Part shown: positions 58,490 through 64,000 of the stretch, piece by piece
How the letters are laid out: each line of letters starts with the position of its first letter
Position numbering within the stretch: the first letter of the stretch is position 1
The notes under the pieces: generated by a model
Told to the model about the DNA's origin: nothing
The model's input: only the letters and a program-made list of their open reading frames with translations
Database searches by the model: none
Made by a program: the position numbers and the translations under genes
Source: Pseudomonas mangiferae
Lineage (GTDB): Bacteria; Pseudomonadota; Gammaproteobacteria; Pseudomonadales; Pseudomonadaceae
NCBI RefSeq assembly: GCF_007109405.1
Contig: NZ_VJOY01000007.1
Span: 186,001 to 250,000 of the forward strand
DNA: 64,000 nt
Reading direction: 5' to 3'

Positions 58490-60029
58490 AGAGCCTCCAG
58501 TGGCGGGCGCGGATGCGCGTCAGGCACAGCCGCAGCTCGGCTTCCAGGGCGCGGTCCTCCTGCAGTGGCGGGAAGTCCTCGGCAAGCGCCTGCTGCATCG
58601 CCGCCAGGGCCGGCGGCAGGGCGCGCGCGCCGTCCTCCCGCTGGCGCAGCCAGACGCCCTGGCGCGCCGCCAGCAGGGTGGCGGCGGCCACCTGCTCGGT
58701 CAGCTCCAGGCTGCGCAGGGCGTCGCGGGCGGCGATGGTGCCCATGCTCACCTTGTCCTGGTTGTGGCACTCGGTGGAGCGCGAGAAGACGCTGGCCGGC
58801 AGGGTGTTCTTCAGGGCCTCGGCGGTCCAGGCGCTGGCGCCGATCTGCACCGCCTTGAAGCCGTGGTTGAGCATCGCCGTGGCCGCCGGGGCGCCGGACA
58901 GGTTGCTCGGCAGGCCGTGGTTGTAGCGGGTGTCCACCAGCAGGGCGAGCTGCCGGTCCAGCAGGTCGGCGACGTTGCCCACCAGGTTCTTCAGGCTGTC
59001 CATGGCGAAGGCGATGTGGCCGCCGTAGAAGTGCCCGCCGTGGAGCACGCGCCCGGCCTCGGCGTCGATCAGCGGGTTGTCGTTGGCACTGTTCAGCTCG
59101 GTCTCGATGAACTGCCGCAGCAGCCCCAGGCTGTCCGCCAGCACCCCCAGCACGTGGGGGGCGCAGCGCAGGGAATAGCGGTCCTGCAGGCGGTGCAACG
59201 GCGCGGTGGGCGCGTCGATGGCCAGGTCCCGGCGCAGCCAGGCGGCGACCCGGGTCTGGCCGGGGTGCGGCTTGGCGGCGAACAGGCGCTCGTCGAAGTG
59301 CTCCGGGTTGCCGGCCAGGGCCACCACGTTCAGCGCGGTGATGCGGGTCGCCAGTTGCAGCAGGTAGTCGGCGCGGGCGTAGGCCAGGCAGGCCAGGGCG
59401 GTCATCACCGCGGTGCCGTTCATCAGTGCCAGGGCCTCCTTGGGCCGCAGCACCAGGGGGGTCCAGCCCAGTTCGGCGTGAACCTCGGCGGCCTGGCGGC
59501 GCTCGCCGCGGAACAGCACCTCGCGTTCGCCGCTGAGGGTGGCGGCCACGTAGGACAGCGGGGTCAGGTCGCCGCTGGCGCCCACCGAGCCCTCTTCGGG
59601 GATCAGCGGCAGCACGTCGTGGTCGAGGAACGCCCGCAGCCGTTCCAGCAGCTCCACGCGCACCCCGGAGACGCCCTGGCAGAGGGACTGCAGGCGCGCC
59701 GCCAGCACCGCGCGGGTGGCCTGCGGGTCCAGCAGGCGGCCCAGGCCGCAGCCGTGGAAGGTGTACAGGTGACGGGGCAGCGCCTCCACCTGGGCCAGGG
59801 GCACGGCCACCACGCAGGAGTCGCCGTAGCCGGTGGTCACGCCGTAGATCACCCCTTCCTTGTCCAGCAGGGTGTCGAGGAAGCGCGCGCCGCGGGCGAT
59901 CCGCTCGCGGTAGTCGGCGTCGTCCTGCAGGGCGGGCGCCGCGCGGCCCTCGGCGAGGGCGACGATCTGCTCCACGGTCAGCGGCGTTTCGCCAAAGACC
60001 ACTGCGGGTTCACTGCGAGGTGTCGTCAT
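58482..60029 (-). CDS. MIO-type aromatic amino-acid ammonia-lyase
   Basis: Histidine/phenylalanine/tyrosine ammonia-lyase family enzyme, 515 residues. The self-cyclising ASG triad is at 151-153 (GSVGASGDLTPLSY), the catalytic tyrosine at 62 (IYGVTTGYGD) and the late TRYNHGLPSNLSG segment is intact. The selectivity pair falls at F91-H92 (LYTFHGCGLG), which is neither the SH of typical HAL, the HL of Rhodobacter TAL nor the FL of plant PAL. In flexirubin pathways a TAL supplies coumarate; a cinnamate-type starter for the polyene is the inferred product. It is coupled to the acyltransferase gene (20-base overlap). Confidence 0.85.
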   Translation of the reverse strand: MTTPRSEPAVVFGETPLTVEQIVALAEGRAAPALQDDADYRERIARGARFLDTLLDKEGVIYGVTTGYGDSCVVAVPLAQVEALPRHLYTFHGCGLGRLLDPQATRAVLAARLQSLCQGVSGVRVELLERLRAFLDHDVLPLIPEEGSVGASGDLTPLSYVAATLSGEREVLFRGERRQAAEVHAELGWTPLVLRPKEALALMNGTAVMTALACLAYARADYLLQLATRITALNVVALAGNPEHFDERLFAAKPHPGQTRVAAWLRRDLAIDAPTAPLHRLQDRYSLRCAPHVLGVLADSLGLLRQFIETELNSANDNPLIDAEAGRVLHGGHFYGGHIAFAMDSLKNLVGNVADLLDRQLALLVDTRYNHGLPSNLSGAPAATAMLNHGFKAVQIGASAWTAEALKNTLPASVFSRSTECHNQDKVSMGTIAARDALRSLELTEQVAAATLLAARQGVWLRQREDGARALPPALAAMQQALAEDFPPLQEDRALEAELRLCLTRIRARHWRLYA

Positions 60030-60954
60030 GATCCTTCCAGAACGGGTAGAAGTTGAACCACTGCCGTGGCGCCAGCAGGCATTGGGCGGCGAGGTGGTCG
60101 GCGTAGCGCTGCACCCAGCCGGCGATCACTGCGTCACGGGTGCCGCGGCGCCACTCGATGCGTTCGGCGAACCGTTCGAGCAGCACCGTGTAGCGGCCGT
60201 CGCGCTTCAGACAACTGAGCAGGTTGAGCGGGCAGCCCAGCAGCCCGGCCAGTAGCCAGGGCCCCTGGGGGAACGGCGCCGCGTGGCCGAGGAAGTCGAC
60301 GCACACGGTGCGCCCGCCGTGCAGCGGCACGCGGTCGCCGGCGATGGCCAGCCACTCGCCGCGGTCCAGCCGCTCGCTGAGCTGCATCATGCTCGCCGGG
60401 TCCAGCTCGCTCACCTGGATCAGCCGCAGGCGGTCGGCACCGGCGCTGCGCAGCAGGCGGTTGAAGTGCTCGGCGTGCTTGGTGTGCACCAGCACGTTGA
60501 GGGTGAGGTTCTCGCCCAGCTCCGCCAGGGCCTGGCAGACCTCCAGGTTGCCCAGGTGGGCGCCCACCAGCAGCTGGCCCCGGCCGCTGTGCATGGCCGC
60601 GCGCAGGCCGGCCGGGTCGTCGATGCGCACCTGGGCCACCGCCAGCCGCCCGCCCCAGACGTCCAGCTTGTCCAGCAGGGCGTCGGCGAAGGCCATGAAC
60701 TGGGCGAACAGCGAGGCGCGGGTGGGGTTGAGCCGGGGTTGCCCGCTCCAGGCGGCGAGGTAGCGCTGGTACTGGGCGATGGCGCGCCGCGCGGGCCCGC
60801 CGAAGAGGAAGAAGTAGGTGACGATCAGGTACAGCAGCGGCGCCAGGGCGCGGCGCCCGAGGTGGCGCGCGAGCCAGGCGGTGAGGCGCATCAGCTGGAA
60901 ACTGCCGCGCTCGCGCTGCGCCGCCCAGTGGCGCGACTCGCGGGGTGCGCTCAC
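60010..60954 (-). CDS. LpxL/HtrB-like lysophospholipid acyltransferase
   Basis: Membrane-bound acyltransferase of 314 residues with one N-terminal hydrophobic segment (about 38-54). The HX4(D/E) motif is GAHLGNLE (H133, E138), and WLAIAGDRVP and FPQGPWLLAGLLGCPL are typical of the LpxL superfamily. In APE systems it attaches acyl groups to the lipid or sugar part of the pigment. In E. coli the glycosyltransferase and acyltransferase are, I believe, one protein (ApeJ); here they are two genes. The start is GTG at 60954 within the glycosyltransferase stop (GTGA). Confidence 0.85.
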   Translation of the reverse strand: MSAPRESRHWAAQRERGSFQLMRLTAWLARHLGRRALAPLLYLIVTYFFLFGGPARRAIAQYQRYLAAWSGQPRLNPTRASLFAQFMAFADALLDKLDVWGGRLAVAQVRIDDPAGLRAAMHSGRGQLLVGAHLGNLEVCQALAELGENLTLNVLVHTKHAEHFNRLLRSAGADRLRLIQVSELDPASMMQLSERLDRGEWLAIAGDRVPLHGGRTVCVDFLGHAAPFPQGPWLLAGLLGCPLNLLSCLKRDGRYTVLLERFAERIEWRRGTRDAVIAGWVQRYADHLAAQCLLAPRQWFNFYPFWKDHDDTSQ

Positions 60955-61718
60955 CGGCGCCACCGCCGCAGGAGGATCGCCGGCGCGCGCCAGAGCATGC
61001 CGACGAACAGCCGCGCGTGCATCTTCGAGATCAGCGCGTTGTCCTGCCACAGGCGGAAGTGGGAGACGCCGTCCAGGGGGTAGTGGACCCGGACCGGTAG
61101 CCAGCGCATGGGCTGCCCGCGCCAGGCCAGGCGCACCAGGATCTCCGAGTCGAAGTCCATGCGCCGGCCGATGCGCACCTGGTCGATCAGCGCCAGCACC
61201 GGCGGCAGCGGGTAGACCCGGAAGCCGCACATGGAGTCGCGGATCGACAGGGACAGGCTGTTGATCCACACCCAGACATGGGTCAGGTAGCGGGCGTAAA
61301 AGCGGCTCTTGGGCACGCTCTCGTCGAAGCGCGGGTAGCCGCAGATCAGCGCGTCGGGTTCCAGCCGCGCCGCTTCGAGGAAGTCTTCCACGTCCTCCAG
61401 GTCGTGCTGGCCGTCGGCGTCCACCTGCAGCGCGTGGGTGTAGCCCAGGCGCGCGGCTTCCCGCAGGCCGATCATCACCGCGCCGCCCTTGCCCTGGTTC
61501 ACCGCCAGGCGCACCAGGTGAACGTCGCGCTGGTCGGCCAGGGTGTCCATCACCGCGGCGCAGGCGGGGGACGAGGCGTCATCCACCAGCAGGCAGGGCA
61601 GGTGCGCCTGCACCAGGGCCTCCACCACCACCGGCAGGGCGTGTTCGTGGTTGTACACCGGCACCACCGCGCAGGGGCGGAAGAGGGGACCGCGGCCCAT
61701 GGCCAGGGCGTCACGCAT
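60951..61718 (-). CDS. Family 2 glycosyltransferase of the aryl-polyene cluster
   Basis: GT-A fold glycosyltransferase of 255 residues. It opens with CAVVPVYNHEHALPVVVEAL, and the metal-binding DxD lies in ALQVDADGQHD near residue 100. The acceptor region SMCGFRVYPLPPV and RMDFDSEILVRLAWRG are typical of polyprenol- or lipid-linked GT2 enzymes. It may build the sugar anchor of the pigment. It starts 8 bases before the ligase stop; an alternative ATG at 61700 exists. Confidence 0.85.
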   Translation of the reverse strand: MRDALAMGRGPLFRPCAVVPVYNHEHALPVVVEALVQAHLPCLLVDDASSPACAAVMDTLADQRDVHLVRLAVNQGKGGAVMIGLREAARLGYTHALQVDADGQHDLEDVEDFLEAARLEPDALICGYPRFDESVPKSRFYARYLTHVWVWINSLSLSIRDSMCGFRVYPLPPVLALIDQVRIGRRMDFDSEILVRLAWRGQPMRWLPVRVHYPLDGVSHFRLWQDNALISKMHARLFVGMLWRAPAILLRRWRR

Positions 61719-63405
61719 CGGGGGCGTTCTCCAGCAGGATGCGCCCCGACGAGCAGGGCGCGTCGCCGTTGCGGTAGGCGAAGTGCAGTTTGCCCCGCTC
61801 GGCGTCGAAGCGCAGGCTCAGGACCAGGGTGTCGCCGGGCCGTATCAACTGCTGGAACTTCAGCACCTCCAGGCCGGCGAAGCGCGGCGGCAGGGCCAGG
61901 TAGCGCCGCGCCAGCTGCTGCGCCCAGTCCACCTGGACCACCCCGGGGAGCACCGGGGTGTGGGGAAAGTGGCCGCTGAAGTAGGCCAGGTCCAATGGCA
62001 CCTGCAGCCGCAGCTGCCATTCGCCGTCGGTGTCCCGGGCCTCCCCGGGCTCGCCCTGCAGCGGACGTGGCGCCGCCAGGATGCGCTCCACCTCGGCCTG
62101 GGGCAGCTTGCCCTGGCTGGTGTAGGGCAGGGCCGCCAGCAGGCGCCAGCGGCGCGGCAGGGCCAGGGCCTCGCAGTGGCCGGCCAGGTGCCGGCGCAGG
62201 GTCTCGGTGAGGGCGCGTCGTCCCTGGTTGCGCAGGGCGTGCAGGCCGGCGTCGCTGGGCACCAGCAGGGCGCCCAGGGAGGCGCGGCCCTCGCGGACTA
62301 CCCCCAGGCGCGCCTCGGCCACCCAGGGGTGCTCGGCCAGGGCCCGCTCCAGCATCGGCAGGGAGATGCGCTTTTCCTCCAGCTTGACGATGCGGTCCAG
62401 GCGCCCCAGCAGGCGGAAGCGGCCGTCGGCGTCCAGTTCCGCGGCGTCGGCGGTCTGCTCGCGGTGGCCCGGCGGCAGGTAGGGCGAGGTCAGGTGCAGC
62501 GCGCCGTCGGCGTCCAGGCCCAGCGCAACCCCGGCGAACGGCTGCCAGCGCGTCTCGCCCTGGCGCCAGGCGATGCCGCCGGTCTCGGAACTGCCGTAGA
62601 TTTCCGTGGGCCATTGGCCGAGGCGTTCGTGCAGGCGCGCGGCGGCCTCAGCGGGCAGCTCGCCGCCGGAGGAAAACACCCGGCGCAGTGGCCGCAGCGC
62701 CGGCCAGTCCAGGTTGTCCCCCATGCGCTTGAGCAGCGCCGGGCTGGCCACCCAGGCGAAGGCGCCGCCCAGGGCGCGGCTCTCCCGCTGCAGGTCCTCG
62801 GGGAACGGCTGCGCCCGGCGCAGGAATGGCCGGCCGGCGCAGAGCGGCCAGAGCACGCGGAACAGCAGGCCGTAGATGTGCTGGGCGGCGACGCTGCCGA
62901 GCACCGTGGCGTCGCCCAGGCCGGCGCCCCACAGGCGCTCCAGGGCCTCCACCTCGGTGGCCAGCTGGTGCAGGGTCTTGCCGATGGGCTTGGCTTCACC
63001 GCTGGAGCCGGAGGTGCACAGCACCAGGCGGCAGGCCTGGGGGTCGAGGTCGGCGGGGGCCAGCGGGGCGGCCTCCAGGCCGTCCAGGTCGTCCAGCCAG
63101 AGGGTGTCCGCGCCGGCCAGGCGCTCGCGGGTGCGTGGCTGGGGATCGGCTGGCAGCAGCACCTCGGCGCCGGCGCGCCAGGCGCCCAGCAGGGCGCTGG
63201 CCAGGTCGGCGGCGTCTTCCAGGTACAGCGCCACCCGGGTCACGCCGCGCTCGCGCAGGGCGCCGGCCACCACCAGGGTGCGGTGCACCAGGGCGGGGTG
63301 TTCCAGGCGCGGGCCGAGGGCCACCGGGCGCCCGGGGCGGTTGGCGCTCAGTTGGCGGTGCAGGTCGATCCAGGTATCCGGCAGGGGCATGGCGTGCTCA
63401 GGCAT
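61711..63405 (-). CDS. Aryl/acyl-ACP ligase fused to a hotdog dehydratase (ApeH-ApeI type)
   Basis: Two-domain protein of 564 residues. Residues 1-450 form an ANL adenylating enzyme: P-loop CTSGSSGEAKP at 130-140, YGSSETGGIAWR, RLLGRLDRIVKLEEKRI and the catalytic-lysine region TSQGKLPQ. Residues 471-564 form a FabA/ApeI-like hotdog domain (YFSGHFPHTPVLPGVVQVDWAQQ). The ligase would load the aryl starter onto ACP, and the hotdog domain would partner ApeP in dehydration. Elsewhere these are separate proteins. The ATG at 63405 overlaps the upstream stop by 8 bases; 63390 is an alternative. Confidence 0.87.
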   Translation of the reverse strand: MPEHAMPLPDTWIDLHRQLSANRPGRPVALGPRLEHPALVHRTLVVAGALRERGVTRVALYLEDAADLASALLGAWRAGAEVLLPADPQPRTRERLAGADTLWLDDLDGLEAAPLAPADLDPQACRLVLCTSGSSGEAKPIGKTLHQLATEVEALERLWGAGLGDATVLGSVAAQHIYGLLFRVLWPLCAGRPFLRRAQPFPEDLQRESRALGGAFAWVASPALLKRMGDNLDWPALRPLRRVFSSGGELPAEAAARLHERLGQWPTEIYGSSETGGIAWRQGETRWQPFAGVALGLDADGALHLTSPYLPPGHREQTADAAELDADGRFRLLGRLDRIVKLEEKRISLPMLERALAEHPWVAEARLGVVREGRASLGALLVPSDAGLHALRNQGRRALTETLRRHLAGHCEALALPRRWRLLAALPYTSQGKLPQAEVERILAAPRPLQGEPGEARDTDGEWQLRLQVPLDLAYFSGHFPHTPVLPGVVQVDWAQQLARRYLALPPRFAGLEVLKFQQLIRPGDTLVLSLRFDAERGKLHFAYRNGDAPCSSGRILLENAPDA

Positions 63406-63946
63406 GGCGGCGTACCCGCTGGCGCACCAGCCATTCGCCGGCGAACAGTGCGCCCATCAGGCCGTAGGCGATCAGCCCGGTGTACAGGGTCCACCAGGCC
63501 AGCGGCGCCCACAGCGCCAGGGCGCAGGAGACCAGCGCGCTGCACAGGAAGAAGCCGGCCCAGACCCGGGTGACCTGGCGCGTGTAGCGCACCGCGTGGG
63601 GCGGCAGGTCGGGTTCGCGCAGGCGCGCCAGGCGCTCCACCACCGGCATGCCGCGGTACAGGCTGGCGCCGAACGCGGCGAACAGCAGCAGGTTCAGCAG
63701 CACCGGGTAGCCCCGCAGCAGGTGGGGGTCGCCGGCCAGGCCCAGCAGCACGCAGAAACCCAGGCCGGCCAGGGCCAGCCAGAGCCCACCGGGGCGGGCG
63801 CCGCCGGACAGCGCCCGCAGCAGCCACAGTGCGCCCAGCAGCAGGGCGAACAGCCGGGGCGAGAGCTGGTGTTCCAGGCCGTAATAGACGGCGAAGGGGT
63901 AGGCCAGCCCCGCGAGCAGCAGGAGCAGGCCGAACAATCGATTCAT
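63398..63946 (-). CDS. COG4648-type membrane protein of the aryl-polyene cluster (ApeG-like)
   Basis: Small polytopic membrane protein, 182 residues from the ATG at 63946. Four or five hydrophobic segments are visible (LFGLLLLLAGLAYPFAVYYGL; LFALLLGALWLLRAL; LWLALAGLGFCVLLGLAG; LNLLLFAAFGASLYRG; WAGFFLCSALVSCALALWAPL). The family occurs next to the ACP and ligase genes in APE clusters; its function is unknown. An in-frame GTG at 63955 is also possible, and the frame stays open to the right edge. A TGA at 63954-63952 in another frame may be the stop of an upstream gene, perhaps an ACP, but too little is visible to call it. Confidence 0.75.
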   Translation of the reverse strand: MNRLFGLLLLLAGLAYPFAVYYGLEHQLSPRLFALLLGALWLLRALSGGARPGGLWLALAGLGFCVLLGLAGDPHLLRGYPVLLNLLLFAAFGASLYRGMPVVERLARLREPDLPPHAVRYTRQVTRVWAGFFLCSALVSCALALWAPLAWWTLYTGLIAYGLMGALFAGEWLVRQRVRRHA

Positions 63947-64000
63947 ACCGGTCACGGCCGCCGCGCGGCCCTCGTCTGCGTTCGATCCTTGCGCGTCCTT

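Noticed and set aside
63952-64000. Tail of an upstream ACP gene ending at the TGA at 63954-63952
   Set aside because: Only about 15 arginine/threonine-rich codons are visible and they do not resemble an ACP C-terminus; the evidence is too thin for a feature.

Overview
The window is a high-GC, gene-dense chromosomal segment from a Pseudomonas-type gammaproteobacterium. The order pip-dtd / polar amino-acid ABC transporter / rsmE-tatCBA-hisEI-ubiBJE / DUF971-hslUV-SPOR-argS-priA / rpmE-nuclease-M48 protease-maeB / ponA / pilMNOPQ-aroKB-damX-gltBD / hemE is, from memory, the order of the PA5080-PA5034 region of P. aeruginosa PAO1 read in the opposite sense. The organism is probably not P. aeruginosa. 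The mcl-PHA synthase cluster normally next to ubiE is missing, opgGH is missing next to dtd, and gltD and hemE are separated by 3.5 kb of accessory DNA. A large aryl-polyene pigment cluster lies beyond hemE.

Layout. 1-5.1 kb: end of a lipocalin lipoprotein gene, prolyl iminopeptidase, D-aminoacyl-tRNA deacylase, a three-gene polar amino-acid ABC importer and a UPF0158 gene. 5.2-14.6 kb (minus strand): rsmE, the Tat translocase, the last histidine pyrophosphatase/cyclohydrolase pair, ubiquinone genes ubiE-ubiJ-ubiB, a DUF971 gene, the HslUV protease with a near-consensus sigma-32 promoter, and a CigR/RcnB-like gene. 14.7-21 kb (minus): SPOR protein, argS, an MHS-type MFS transporter, priA. 21.1-25 kb (plus): rpmE, an exported nuclease, an M48 lipoprotein protease, malic enzyme. 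25.1-27.6 kb: ponA (minus), divergent from the type IV pilus assembly operon pilMNOPQ, which continues through aroK, aroB, a DamX-like SPOR/ATPase protein and glutamate synthase gltBD to 42.4 kb.

42.4-45.9 kb is an accessory patch: an 81-bp heptamer tandem array, a 143-bp MITE-like element with 18-bp perfect terminal inverted repeats, an FMN-dependent monooxygenase of the NtaA/SnaA/DszA type and an orphan SsuA-like binding protein. hemE and two small genes follow.

47.9-64 kb (minus strand) is an aryl-polyene (APE) biosynthesis operon entering from beyond the right edge. Its sixteen genes are nearly all joined by short overlaps: ApeG-like membrane protein, acyl/aryl-ACP ligase fused to a hotdog dehydratase, glycosyltransferase, LpxL-like acyltransferase, MIO ammonia-lyase, thioesterase, LolA-like carrier, MMPL exporter, antiporter-like membrane protein, flavin halogenase-like enzyme, methyltransferase, DUF3261 lipoprotein, ketosynthase, dehydratase, ketoreductase, ketosynthase. 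The set suggests a yellow membrane-anchored pigment whose aryl head comes from an amino acid by deamination, and which may be methylated and possibly halogenated. The halogenase-like gene with its antiporter-like neighbour is the least expected part of the cluster. No tRNA, rRNA, CRISPR array, complete insertion sequence or prophage gene was recognised.
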